Of a stretch of DNA of 39,299 nt, positions 17,336-25,481 are shown one piece after another; position 1 is the first letter of the stretch; every line of letters starts with the position of its first letter. Both the position numbers and the translations under genes were made by a program. The stretch is from Pseudomonadota bacterium. GTDB taxonomy: Bacteria > Myxococcota_A > UBA796 > UBA9615. The notes beneath the pieces were generated by a model. It saw nothing but the letters and a program-made list of their open reading frames with translations, did not search any database and was not told the DNA's origin. The stretch covers positions 1 through 39,299 of the forward strand of contig JAAESI010000313.1 in the NCBI GenBank assembly GCA_024229515.1. The letters run 5' to 3'.

Positions 17336-18973
17336 CTACAAGCAGTCTCCCGGGAGGTTTGCGTCGAGCCATTCGGTGCGCAGGACGATCCAGTCGCGCA
17401 GGTACTCCAGTTCGTCCTCGTAGGTCTCCCCGACGTACCAGTTGGGCCACAGGTCGTTGCCCAGGGTCGGCCACAGGGCGTGGTCGCGCGGTTCGGCGTC
17501 CGACAGCCGCGCAGCCTCGCGATCGAGGATGGTCTCGATGTTGTCTTGCGACAGCACGTCGCCGCGGAGATCGTCCCATCGGCAGCGGAACTCCCCGGTG
17601 AAGTAGGGGTCCTCCATGAGCAGGCTCTCCCACCACGGGGTGTAGTTGTCCGGGTACGAGAAGCACCAGTTGGTCTGGTAGACGAAGCCCTCGGTCAGCC
17701 AGCCGTCGCAGTAGTCGACGTTGCCGAAGGCGATGTTGAAGTCCCACACCGGCCCGGCGTGGAGCAGGCCGCCGTCCGCGTCGGCCTCCTTGTAGTAGTA
17801 GGAGCTCTTCTTGTAGCCGTCGATGTTCCGGGTCAGCTCGTTGACGATGGCGAAGTCGACCCACGAGCCGACATCGATCCAGGCGGGGTAGTCGGCGAAG
17901 TCGGGTCCGAGGATGACCGACTCGAAGCTGTCGACGAAGTCCTGGAGCTCGGCCTCCTGCGCCGGGGAGATGTCCGCGGCGCGGGGGTAGTGGTAGTCCC
18001 ACACGATGCCGGCGTCCGAGGTCCAGCCGGTGCCCTCGCCGACCCCTTCGCGCTTGAAGATGAAGCCGTCCGAGCTGATCGGGACCCGGTGATCGCCGCG
18101 CTTGATCTTCTCGATGACGAGGTAGACGCCCTGGTACTGGCCGTTGATGAACACCTCGGTCAGCCGGGTGCGCGGCTGCCAGCGCCCCATTTCGGCGGCG
18201 AGCGCGAAGGTCAGCAGGTTCCGCAGGAAGGTCTTGTCGGTGTACGGGCCGTGGAGCACCCAGTCGGACTCGGGGGGGAACCCGATCAGGGGGACGTCGA
18301 GGTCCTCGCCGTCGTCGTCCCGCAGCTCGAGGTTGTAGGAGCTCTTGGGGAAGCCCGAGGAGGTGCGTCCCCGGATCTCGATGCCGATGTCGCCGGTCCA
18401 CGCGCGGGGGCGGGAGCCGAGGGACGCGAGGGTGCCGTCGTGGTCTTCGACGACCTCGAGCGTGCCGTCGATCTTGTAGTCCTGGGGGATCGATTGCTCG
18501 ACCTCGATCCAGAGCACGGGGGGCACGTCGAAGGGGACGTAGAGGACCTCGAAGCCGATGGTCTCGGCCTGGGCGAGGGCGTCGGGGCGTGCCTCGTCGA
18601 GCACCTCGAATACCGCTTCGTGGGTGCCTGCGTCGCCGGTGCCGGGGGTCCACGAGAGGCGCCGGTCGGCCTCGTCGAAGGAGGCCCCCGGGGGGAGCCG
18701 GAGGGCGGAGATCGTGGCGTCGTCGTCGGCCAGTTCGCCGGTGCACGCGACGGTGAAGGTCAGGAGCTGGCCGGAGTCGAAGGCGGGGGTGGCGAAGTCC
18801 GCCTCGAGGTCGCACCGCGGACCCACCGACGGCCAGTCGCCGGGGTCGTCCGACGGAGGCGCGGGGGTCGGCTCGCCCTCGTCCGGGGGGCCGAGCGGGG
18901 AGGGGGCTGAGGAGGGGCAGGCGGTCAACGCGAGGGCGAGCGCCATCGAGGCCCCGTGGCGAGTTGCGGGCAC
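17336..18973 (-). CDS. CotH-like kinase-fold lipoprotein with N-terminal Ig-like domain
   Basis: 545 residues from GTG 18973 (MPATRHGASMALALALTAC, Cys19). ATG 18944-18946 is a possible shorter start, but it would remove the only basic residues of the signal peptide. A Pro linker with PAPPSDDPGDWPS and an Ig/cadherin-like domain (LRLPPGASFDEADRRLSWTPG) precede the CotH domain: GIEIRGRTSSGFPKSSYNLEL, SDWVLHGPYTDKTFLRNLLTF, NGQYQGVYLVIEKIKRG and the active-site-like GPVWDFNIAFGN. A family role in phosphorylating extracellular proteins is known for CotH; the substrate here is unknown. First gene of the CotH-LTD-CotH unit and divergent from the LTD gene at 19076. Confidence 0.87.
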   Translation of the reverse strand: MPATRHGASMALALALTACPSSAPSPLGPPDEGEPTPAPPSDDPGDWPSVGPRCDLEADFATPAFDSGQLLTFTVACTGELADDDATISALRLPPGASFDEADRRLSWTPGTGDAGTHEAVFEVLDEARPDALAQAETIGFEVLYVPFDVPPVLWIEVEQSIPQDYKIDGTLEVVEDHDGTLASLGSRPRAWTGDIGIEIRGRTSSGFPKSSYNLELRDDDGEDLDVPLIGFPPESDWVLHGPYTDKTFLRNLLTFALAAEMGRWQPRTRLTEVFINGQYQGVYLVIEKIKRGDHRVPISSDGFIFKREGVGEGTGWTSDAGIVWDYHYPRAADISPAQEAELQDFVDSFESVILGPDFADYPAWIDVGSWVDFAIVNELTRNIDGYKKSSYYYKEADADGGLLHAGPVWDFNIAFGNVDYCDGWLTEGFVYQTNWCFSYPDNYTPWWESLLMEDPYFTGEFRCRWDDLRGDVLSQDNIETILDREAARLSDAEPRDHALWPTLGNDLWPNWYVGETYEDELEYLRDWIVLRTEWLDANLPGDCL

Positions 18974-18979
18974 GTACGC

Positions 18980-18985
18980 ACCGTA
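18980..18985 (-). promoter_or_regulatory. Candidate -10 box (TACGGT)
   Basis: Minus-strand CTTGCTACGGT ends 6 bases before GTG 18973. It closely resembles the boxes at 7314 and 10402 and has no ribosome-binding site after it. Confidence 0.45.
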
Positions 18986-19075
18986 GCAAGCGAGGTCCTC
19001 GCGCTGTACCGGGACTTCAAGACCGGGTAACTTCCCCGATCTCGGGAGGTTTCCTGTTCCCGAAGGAGGCTGACG

Positions 19076-19582
19076 TTGCGCCTGCTGTCCCTTTGCTCCC
19101 TGACCGTTGCCGCCCTGGCCCTCACCGCCTGTGGCGACACCCCCCCGGACGTCGTGATCAACGAGTTCGTCGCCGACAACGCCACCGGTGAGGTGGACGA
19201 GGCGGGCGAATTCGCCGACTGGATCGAGTTGCACAACCTGGGCACGAGCACCGTCAGCCTCGCTGGCCTCTCGATCTCGGATGACGCCGCGGACCCGCTG
19301 AAGCACTCCTTCACGGGCGACGTGGAGATCGGTCCCAGCGGCTACCTGATCCTCTGGGCCGACGAAGACATCACCGAGGGCTCGAACCACCTCCGGTTCC
19401 GGCTGAGCAAGGACGGCGAGGGGCTGTACCTGTCGTGGCAGAACTCCGACGGCGGCATCGACGCCATCGATTCGGTCGAGTACGGCCCCCAGGAACCGGA
19501 CACGTCTTCGGCGCGTACGCCCGACGGCGACGGCGACTGGGTCGACGGCTCGGTGCCGACCCCGGGGGCCAGCAACGGCTGA
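19076..19582 (+). CDS. Lamin-tail-domain lipoprotein
   Basis: 168 residues starting at TTG 19076. The start is fixed by a strong AAGGAGG (19063-19069) 6 bases upstream and by the signal peptide MRLLSLCSLTVAALALTAC (Cys19). The LTD begins almost directly after the lipobox (DVVINEFVADNATG...DWIELHNLGTSTVSLAGLSISDDAADPLKHSF...YLILWADED...PTPGASNG). A possible -10, TAACTT (19028-19033), would give a leader of about 36 bases. Divergent from the CotH operon. It is the smallest LTD protein of the block and consists of essentially one domain. Confidence 0.87.
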   Translation: MRLLSLCSLTVAALALTACGDTPPDVVINEFVADNATGEVDEAGEFADWIELHNLGTSTVSLAGLSISDDAADPLKHSFTGDVEIGPSGYLILWADEDITEGSNHLRFRLSKDGEGLYLSWQNSDGGIDAIDSVEYGPQEPDTSSARTPDGDGDWVDGSVPTPGASNG

Positions 19583-19597
19583 CCCGGCGGAGGCGCC

Positions 19598-20046
19598 ATG
19601 ACCGACTGAAAGACCACCGCCTGCATCCTGTGTGAGTGCAACTGCGGCCTCGAGGTGCAGCTGGACGGCCGGGAGCTGACGCGCTTCCGCGGGGACAAGA
19701 ACCACCCCGCGTCCCAGGGCTACGCCTGCGAAAAGCCCCAACGCCTCAACTACTACCAGAACGGTCGAGATCGGCTGACGTCGCCTTTGCGTCGGCGGGA
19801 TGACGGCACGTTCGAGGCCATCTCCTGGGACGTCGCCATCGCGGAGGTCGCAGAGCGGCTGAGCGCCATCCGGGACACCCACGGCGTCGACACGATCTTC
19901 TATTACGGCGGCGGAGGCAGGGGAACCACCTCCCCGGCACCTACGCCACGGCGACCCGCCGGGCGCTGAAGGCGTGCTACCGATCCAACGCGCTGGCCCA
20001 GGAGAAGACGGGCGAGTTCTGGGTCTCGTTGCGCATGCTCGGCACC
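19598..20046 (+). pseudogene. 5' remnant of a molybdopterin oxidoreductase gene
   Basis: ATG 19598 follows a good GGAGG. The reading frame then encodes the N-terminal 4Fe-4S domain of a DMSO-reductase-superfamily molybdopterin oxidoreductase: ACILCECNCG...GYACEKPQRLN, then TSPLRR..GTFEAISWD and YYGGGG. Three lesions are visible. Codon 4 is TGA (19607-19609), where related proteins have Trp in 'W..TACILCECNCG'. One base is missing near 19917-19921, where GGC-AGG-GGA should read GGC-CAG-GGG (Gly-Gln-Gly); after the shift the family sequence resumes as NHLPGTYATATRRALK...YRSNALAQEKTGEFWV. Similarity ends near 20046, where a transposase remnant begins. An intact member would be about 700 residues. 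Dead gene, not a functional enzyme. Confidence 0.8.
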
Positions 20047-20471
20047 GTCACCGCGAGCTGACCGAGATCGAAGAGATCCTCCACTTCCGCAACGCGTACT
20101 TCGACCGCTGGTCAGTCGAGACCACGATCCGCCAAGGCAAGAACCGCGCGGGATGGGGTGCCGCCTACGAGGACGGCAGGGTGCTCAAGTGGCGGGGGAT
20201 CGAGCGGATGGCTTTCCTGGTGGCCGCGTATCAGACCCTCCTGGGAGAGCTTTCCTGCCTTGTGGCGACGTCGCCCGCATCCGTCCGGCCGCTACTGGAC
20301 CGGGTGTGGACCAGTGCCGCTGACCCTGCCGACTGGCGGTACCGAGCGAGCCTTGGGTTGCAGCGCTATCTCCAGGACCGACTCCGACAGCAGAGGGTTC
20401 GGGCCCGCCGCAGCGACGGAGACCTCCCCGAGCGCGCCTGGCTCCCCCTCTTCGGCGAACTTGCCGCCTAA
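20047..20471 (+). mobile_element. C-terminal remnant of a DDE transposase
   Basis: About 140 residues ending at TAA 20469-20471, with YFDRWSVETTIRQGK, then DGRVLKWRGIERMAFLVAAYQTLLGEL. This 'Y..RW..E..(F/I)R..K' block is the C-terminal signature of IS4-like DDE transposases, where its Glu is the last catalytic residue. The N-terminal two thirds with the two catalytic Asp are absent. The frame upstream of about 20047 belongs to the broken molybdopterin gene, so this is a truncated element and not an active insertion sequence. No inverted repeats or target duplication could be identified. Confidence 0.7.
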
Positions 20472-20755
20472 GGCCTTGATGGACGCAGGGGCCCGCCGCC
20501 GAGTTTCTTAAATAGCGGCGGCAGCTTCCCAGTCCACACCCACAACCCTTGACCGAATCCCGCACCTCACGATCGCCCATCAACCCAATCCTCCTCGGAG
20601 GCCGGGACTCGGGGCCGTCAGACGTGAACCTCGATCGGGACGTCCCGCGATCCGCTCCGGCGGCGGCGCTGGGGTTCGTCTCAAACCGAAGTGTGGAGAG
20701 CACAGCCCATCCCCATTGCCGCCGGCGCACCCCCCTGATAAGGTCCCGCGCCAAG
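20472..20755. other. Non-coding stretch after the transposase remnant
   Basis: No convincing coding frame. A 7-bp inverted repeat, GCCGCCG (20495-20501) and CGGCGGC (20516-20522), separated by an AT-rich loop may act as a weak terminator. GATAAG near 20737-20742 may be part of the promoter for the SCP2 gene. Otherwise no repeats or RNA genes are seen. Confidence 0.4.
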
Positions 20756-20775
20756 TTGATTGAACAGTCAATCAA
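20756..20775. promoter_or_regulatory. TetR-like operator, perfect 8-bp inverted repeat
   Basis: TTGATTGA (20756-20763), spacer ACAG, TCAATCAA (20768-20775). The arms are perfect and strikingly AT-rich for this genome. It lies 21 bases before the SCP2 start, between the likely promoter and GAGGAG. Size and symmetry resemble TetR-family operators such as BetI-like sites; no TetR gene is in the window. Confidence 0.6.
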
Positions 20776-20796
20776 GGTCTGAGGAGACCCAAAATC

Positions 20797-21120
20797 ATGT
20801 CGACCCCCACCGAGTTCTTTACGAAGAAGGGCGAGCAGCTCGCCGCCAACCCCGACGCCCTCAAGGGCATCAACGCCACCTACCAGTTCAACCTGGAAGG
20901 CGACGACGGCGGCGAGTGGACCATCGCTCTGACCGACGACCTCTCCGAGGTCCGCGCTGGCACGTCGGATGACGCCCAGTGCACCATCGCGATGACCGCG
21001 ACCGACTTCATGGCCATGATCGGCGGCAGCCTGAACCCGAACCTCGCGTTCATGACGGGCAAGCTCAAGGTCACCGGTGAGATCGGCCTCGCGCTCAAGC
21101 TCCAGTCGATCCTGAATTAG
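20797..21120 (+). CDS. SCP2 sterol-carrier domain protein
   Basis: 107 residues, a stand-alone SCP2 domain of normal length. Family features are FFTKKGEQLAANPDALKGINATYQFNL, the strand EWTIALTDDLSEVRAG, CTIAMTATDFMAMIGGSLNPNLAFMTGKLKVTGEIGLALKLQSIL. Such proteins bind acyl-CoAs, fatty acids or sterol-like lipids in a hydrophobic tunnel and act in the cytoplasm. The start is ATG 20797 with GAGGAG upstream. The perfect inverted repeat 21 bases upstream suggests induction by a ligand-responsive repressor. It is followed by an AMACR-like gene that would use similar acyl-CoA substrates. Confidence 0.93.
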   Translation: MSTPTEFFTKKGEQLAANPDALKGINATYQFNLEGDDGGEWTIALTDDLSEVRAGTSDDAQCTIAMTATDFMAMIGGSLNPNLAFMTGKLKVTGEIGLALKLQSILN

Positions 21121-21123
21121 AGG

Positions 21124-21196
21124 CATCAGGGATCAGGCCGCAGGCCTCAGGGCAGATCGTCCCTGACGCCTGACGCCTGACGCCTGACCCCTGACC
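21124..21196. repeat. CCTGACG tandem repeat with inverted partner
   Basis: Five 7-bp units, three CCTGACG and two CCTGACC (21162-21196), preceded by inverted copies of the core (ATCAGG, ATCAGG, CTCAGG, 21124-21152). The two halves can fold into a long imperfect hairpin between SCP2 and the CoA-transferase gene. It may act as a terminator or belong to a dispersed intergenic repeat family. Confidence 0.7.
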
Positions 21197-21205
21197 GCCG
21201 CCCCC

Positions 21206-22363
21206 ATGGATCCCACCCTCAGCGGCATCCGCGTCCTCGATCTGACCCGGCTGCTGCCGGGTCCGTATGCCTCGTGGATCCTCGCGTCGATGGGCGCGGA
21301 GGTCCTCAAGGTCGAGGGCCCATCGCCCGGTGACTACGCCCGCGCCATGCCACCCCACCTGGGGTCGGTGGGCGCGATGTTCCACGTCGTCAACCGCGGC
21401 TGCCGGTCGCTCGCGATCGATCTGAAGAAGCCCGAAGGGCGGGACCTGCTGCTGCAGCTGGCCCCGCGCTTCGACGTGGTCTTCGAGCAGTTCCGCCCCG
21501 GCGTCATGGATCGCCTCGGCCTCGGCTACGAGGCGCTCCGCGCGGTCCACCCCGACGTCATCTTCTGCAGCCTGTCCGGCTACGGCCAGGACGGCCCGCT
21601 GCGCGACGCCGCCGGCCACGACCTCAACTACCAGGCCCACGCGGGCACGCTCTGGCTCGGCGGGCTGCGCGACGGCGCGCCGCCCCTTCCGACGGTGCCG
21701 CACGCTGACCTCGTGGGTGGCATCAACGCCGTCACCGCCATCGTCGCCGCCCTGCTGCGCCGGGAGCGAAGCGGCGGCGGAGCCCACCTCGACATCTCCA
21801 TGACCGACTCGGTCGCGGCCCTCGGCGCCCCGTTTGTCGCCGCCTGGACCGGCCTGGGCGAGCAGGCCTGGAACCGCGGCGACGGGCTGCTCGGCGGCGG
21901 CCTCGCCAACTACGCCATCTACGAGACGAAGGACGGCCAGCACCTCGCCGTCGGCGCCCTGGAGCCCAAGTTCTTCGTCCGCTTCGCCACGATCTGCGGG
22001 CACCCCGAGTGGGCCCAAACGCCGCCGCTGCCGGGGCCCTGGCAGGAGCCGCTGCGCGAACAGGTGGCCGCCGCGGTCAAGGGCAAGACCCGCGACGAGT
22101 GGGAGGCCGCGCTCGACGGCGTCGACTGCTGCGTCACCCCGGTGCTCACCCCGGGCGAGGCGATGGACCGTCCGCTGTTCCGCGAACGGGGACTGCGCGC
22201 CGAACCCACCGCCGGCGCAACGTGGGTCGAGTACCCGCTCGGCCCCGCGACCGAGGGCGCGGCGCCGCAGCACGGCGAACACACCGACGCCGTGATCGCC
22301 GACGAGCTGGGCTTGGAGGCCGACGCGATCGCAGCCCTTCGGGCCGCTGGCGTCTTGCACTGA
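21206..22363 (+). CDS. CoA-transferase family III protein, alpha-methylacyl-CoA racemase-like
   Basis: 385 residues, full length for CaiB/BaiF family III. The N-terminus IRVLDLTRLLPGPYASWILASMGAEVLKVE is the family CoA-binding signature. GHDLNYQAHAG places His138-Asp139 at the position of the catalytic Asp used by both transferases and racemases. EPKFF with Glu253 matches the extra acid typical of alpha-methylacyl-CoA racemases (AMACR/MCR), so a racemase is favoured over a transferase. The reaction would be (2R)/(2S) epimerisation of branched acyl-CoAs before beta-oxidation. The neighbouring SCP2 protein fits. Start ATG 21206 follows the CCTGACG repeat with no clear Shine-Dalgarno. Confidence 0.88.
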   Translation: MDPTLSGIRVLDLTRLLPGPYASWILASMGAEVLKVEGPSPGDYARAMPPHLGSVGAMFHVVNRGCRSLAIDLKKPEGRDLLLQLAPRFDVVFEQFRPGVMDRLGLGYEALRAVHPDVIFCSLSGYGQDGPLRDAAGHDLNYQAHAGTLWLGGLRDGAPPLPTVPHADLVGGINAVTAIVAALLRRERSGGGAHLDISMTDSVAALGAPFVAAWTGLGEQAWNRGDGLLGGGLANYAIYETKDGQHLAVGALEPKFFVRFATICGHPEWAQTPPLPGPWQEPLREQVAAAVKGKTRDEWEAALDGVDCCVTPVLTPGEAMDRPLFRERGLRAEPTAGATWVEYPLGPATEGAAPQHGEHTDAVIADELGLEADAIAALRAAGVLH

Positions 22364-22385
22364 TCTCCGGTTCAATGCGCGCGCT

Positions 22386-22934
22386 GTGAACATCCCCAAC
22401 CTCCTCGCGATCAGTCGTATCCCCGCCGCCCTCGTGGCCTGCGGGTTCCTGATGTACGAGCCCCCGGGGTGGAAGCTCTGGGTCTGCGGGATCCTGATCT
22501 GGGGCGCCGTCTCCGACTTCCTCGACGGCTACCTCGCGCGCAAGCTCGACCAGGTCTCGACCTTCGGCGCCTTCCTCGACCTCACGGTCGACAAGGTCTT
22601 CATCTGTCCGATGCTGTTCCTCATCGCCGGCGACGATGACGTGCTGATGTGGATCGCCCTCCTCGTCATGACGCGCGAATTCCTCGTCATGGGGCTGCGC
22701 ATCTACGCCGCCACGCGCCAGGTCGTCATCCCGTCGCATCCCATGGGCAAGCTCAAGACGGGCCTGCTCTTCCCGGGCGTCTTCACCGAAGTGATCGACC
22801 TCCACCTCGCCGGCATCGACGTCGGCAACTGGCTCCTGTTGGGCGCAGCCGCCATCGCGATGCTGTCGCTGGCGGACTACTCCAACAAGGCTCGAACCAT
22901 GCTCGCGGACGCGCCCCCGCCTCCCGCCAGCTAA
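22386..22934 (+). CDS. pgsA: CDP-alcohol phosphatidyltransferase (PgsA-like)
   Basis: 182 residues with the complete CDP-alcohol motif D-G-x2-A-R-x8-G-x3-D-x3-D: Asp47, Gly48, Ala51, Arg52, Gly61, Asp65 and Asp69 (the last is the catalytic base). Asp44 gives a further family acid. Several membrane helices are present (about 15-35, 60-80, 85-105, 125-145, 150-170). Length and the start MNIPNLLAISRIP match CDP-diacylglycerol-glycerol-3-phosphate 3-phosphatidyltransferase, the first committed step to phosphatidylglycerol. A related specificity, such as inositol phosphate, cannot be excluded. The start is GTG 22386, 22 bases after the AMACR-like stop, so cotranscription is likely. Confidence 0.85.
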   Translation: MNIPNLLAISRIPAALVACGFLMYEPPGWKLWVCGILIWGAVSDFLDGYLARKLDQVSTFGAFLDLTVDKVFICPMLFLIAGDDDVLMWIALLVMTREFLVMGLRIYAATRQVVIPSHPMGKLKTGLLFPGVFTEVIDLHLAGIDVGNWLLLGAAAIAMLSLADYSNKARTMLADAPPPPAS

Positions 22935-22971
22935 TCACCACCCGGTGGGCGCGCAGCGCGTCTTCCTTCTC

Positions 22972-23025
22972 TAGAATGCTCCCCTCGTCCCGCGTGCTTC
23001 GCGGGCTCCCGATCCCTCTTCGAGG
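22972..23025 (+). promoter_or_regulatory. lon promoter and structured leader
   Basis: TAGAAT (22972-22977) is a good -10. The leader of about 47 bases contains a 6-bp hairpin, CCCGCG (22989-22994) with CGCGGG (23000-23005). A small CCTC-TTC-GAGG hairpin (23015-23025) pairs exactly with the ribosome-binding GAGG. No clear -35 is seen. Confidence 0.4.
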
Positions 23026-23030
23026 AACCG

Positions 23031-25460
23031 ATGACCGGAAAGATCGTCGAAATCCCCCTGCTCGCGATTCGAAACACCGTGATTTTCCCGGTGCTCGCGT
23101 TCCCCATCAACGTCGGCCGTGACAAGTCGCTCAAGGCCGTCGATCGCTCGATGGAGAACGATCGGCTGATGGGCATCGTCGCCCAGACGGACGCCAAGAT
23201 CGAAGACCCCGACACCGGTGAACTCCACCAAGTGGGCACGGCGGTCAAGATCCTGAAGTCCGTCAAGATGCCGGGCAACAAGCTTAACGTGATCATCCAG
23301 GGCCTGAGCCGGATCAAGATCCTCGAGTACATCCACACCGAGCCGTACCTGAAGGCCCGCGTGGAGATGATCGACGAGCAGGAGATCAAGGGCGTCGAGG
23401 TGAACGCGCTGCTGATGAACCTGCGCGAGCAGGCCCAGCGCATCATCGAGCTGAGCCCCCACATCCCCAGCGAGGCGAGCTTCCTCGTCAAGTCGATCGA
23501 CAACCCCGCGATCCTCTCGGACATCGTCGCCAGCAACCTGTCCGTCTCCGTCGAGGAGAAGCAGGAGCTGCTCGAGACGTTGGACGTGCAGGAGCGGATC
23601 GAGAAGGTCGTGGCGCTCCTGAACAAGGAGATCCAGGTCCTTGAGCTGAGCAACAAGATCCAGTCCGAGGTGAAGGGCGAGATGGACAAGGCTCAGCGGG
23701 AGTACTTCCTCCGCGAGCAGATGAAGGCCATCCAGAAGGAGCTCGGCGAAGTCGACGAGCGCCAGGAAGAGTTCGAGGAGCTCAAGCGCAGCATCAAGAA
23801 GGCGCGCATGCCCAAGGAGGTCGAGAAGGTCGCCCTCAAAGAGTTGCGTCGGATGAGCCGCATGAGCCCGGGCGCCGCCGAGTACACGGTCGCGCGCACC
23901 TACCTCGACTGGCTGATCGAGCTGCCCTGGGAGAAGAGCAGCGACGACAACCTCGACATCCACCACGCCAGCGACATCCTCGACGAGGACCACTACGGCC
24001 TCGGCAAGGTGAAGCAGCGCATCCTCGAGTACCTCGCGGTGCGCAAGCTGAAGGACGATATGAAGGGGCCGATCCTGTGCCTCGTCGGTCCTCCCGGCGT
24101 CGGCAAGACGAGCCTCGGCAAGTCGGTGGCGCGCTCCATGGGGCGCGAGTTCATCCGCATGAGCCTCGGCGGCGTGCGCGACGAGGCCGAGATTCGCGGC
24201 CACCGTCGGACCTACATCGGTTCGCTCCCGGGCCGCGTCATCAAGGGCATCAAGCGGGCCGGCACCAACAACCCGGTCTTCATCCTCGATGAGATCGACA
24301 AGTTGGGCGCCGACTACCGCGGCGACCCCTCCTCGGCGCTGCTGGAGGTCCTGGACCCCGAGCAGAACAACGCCTTCTCGGACCACTACCTCGAGGTCGA
24401 CTTCGACCTGAGCAAGGTGCTGTTCATCGCGACCGCGAACCAGATGGGTCCCATCCCGGGCCCGCTCCGCGACCGCATGGAGGTGCTCGAACTCCCCGGC
24501 TACACCGAGGAGGAGAAGCTCAAGATCGCCCGCCGCCACCTGGTGGACGAGAACATCGAGAACCACGGCCTCACCGACGAGCACATCGAGCTCACGGACG
24601 AGTGCATCCTCACCCTCATCGCCAGCTACACGCGTGAGGCGGGGGTTCGGCAGCTGAAGCGAGAGATCGCGTCGGTCTGCCGGAGCGTCGCCAAGGATGT
24701 GGCCGCCGGGGATGTCGAGGGCAAGGTCGTGGTGACCGGTGAGATGGTCCAGGAGATCCGCGGGCCCATCAAGTTCTTCAAGGACGTCGCCGAGCGGACC
24801 GCGTACAGCGGCGTCGCGACGGGCCTGGCCTGGACGCCCGTGGGTGGCGACATCCTCTTCATCGAAGCCACGATGATGAAGGGCCACGGCAAGATGATCC
24901 TGACCGGCCAGATGGGCGACGTGATGAAGGAGAGCGCCACGGCGTCGATGTCCTTCGTGCGCAGCCACATCGATGATCTGGGCATCGACCCCGAGGTCTT
25001 CGAGAAGCGCGACATCCACATCCACATCCCCGCCGGCGCCATCCCCAAGGACGGCCCCAGCGCGGGTGTCACGATGACCACCGCGATCGTGAGCTTGTTG
25101 ACGGATCGTCCCGTGAACCACGAGCTGGCGATGACGGGCGAGATCACGCTGCGCGGGCATGTGCTCGCGGTCGGCGGCATCAAGGAGAAGGTGCTCGCGG
25201 CCGCCCGGGCCGGCATCAAGCTCGTGGTCATGCCGGACAAGTGCGAGAAGGACCTCATCGAGATCGGCGACGAGGTCGAGCTGGATGTGGAGTTCACGTT
25301 CGTGAACCGCATCGAGCAGGTCCTCAAGTTCGCCCTCGGCGACGACATCCTCGACGGCACCAAGAAGGGCGAGTGGGCGGCCAAGGCCAAGCCCAAGAAG
25401 AAGGCCCCCGCCAAGCGGAAGTCGCCGCAGAAGGCGACCCCGCCCGCCGCGCCCGCCTAG
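23031..25460 (+). CDS. lon: ATP-dependent protease Lon
   Basis: 809 residues. The N-terminal LON substrate-binding domain (about 5-205) is followed by a coiled helical region (about 205-300) and the AAA+ module, with Walker A GPPGVGKT (353-360) and Walker B VFILDEIDKLG. The C-terminal protease has PKDGPSAG with Ser677 and the KEK with Lys720, the catalytic dyad with the same 43-residue spacing as in E. coli Lon. It degrades damaged and regulatory proteins in the cytoplasm. The last 30 or so residues are a Lys/Pro/Ala-rich tail absent from typical Lon. Start ATG 23031 has GAGGAA upstream, partly closed by a small hairpin. A strong terminator follows the stop. Confidence 0.97.
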   Translation: MTGKIVEIPLLAIRNTVIFPVLAFPINVGRDKSLKAVDRSMENDRLMGIVAQTDAKIEDPDTGELHQVGTAVKILKSVKMPGNKLNVIIQGLSRIKILEYIHTEPYLKARVEMIDEQEIKGVEVNALLMNLREQAQRIIELSPHIPSEASFLVKSIDNPAILSDIVASNLSVSVEEKQELLETLDVQERIEKVVALLNKEIQVLELSNKIQSEVKGEMDKAQREYFLREQMKAIQKELGEVDERQEEFEELKRSIKKARMPKEVEKVALKELRRMSRMSPGAAEYTVARTYLDWLIELPWEKSSDDNLDIHHASDILDEDHYGLGKVKQRILEYLAVRKLKDDMKGPILCLVGPPGVGKTSLGKSVARSMGREFIRMSLGGVRDEAEIRGHRRTYIGSLPGRVIKGIKRAGTNNPVFILDEIDKLGADYRGDPSSALLEVLDPEQNNAFSDHYLEVDFDLSKVLFIATANQMGPIPGPLRDRMEVLELPGYTEEEKLKIARRHLVDENIENHGLTDEHIELTDECILTLIASYTREAGVRQLKREIASVCRSVAKDVAAGDVEGKVVVTGEMVQEIRGPIKFFKDVAERTAYSGVATGLAWTPVGGDILFIEATMMKGHGKMILTGQMGDVMKESATASMSFVRSHIDDLGIDPEVFEKRDIHIHIPAGAIPKDGPSAGVTMTTAIVSLLTDRPVNHELAMTGEITLRGHVLAVGGIKEKVLAAARAGIKLVVMPDKCEKDLIEIGDEVELDVEFTFVNRIEQVLKFALGDDILDGTKKGEWAAKAKPKKKAPAKRKSPQKATPPAAPA

Positions 25461-25481
25461 CGCCCGCCACCAACCCCAAGC

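Noticed and set aside
19607..19609. TGA as selenocysteine, or UGA read as Trp (also TGA at 30908-30910)
   Set aside because: Related proteins have Trp, not Sec, at codon 4, and many intact genes here use TGA as stop. Both sites lie in otherwise damaged genes, so point mutation is simpler.
21162..21196. CRISPR-like array
   Set aside because: Units are 7 bp, directly adjacent and without spacers; no cas genes are nearby.
22971..25160. 729-residue minus-strand frame opposite lon
   Set aside because: Mirror of lon codons; lon is unmistakable on the plus strand.
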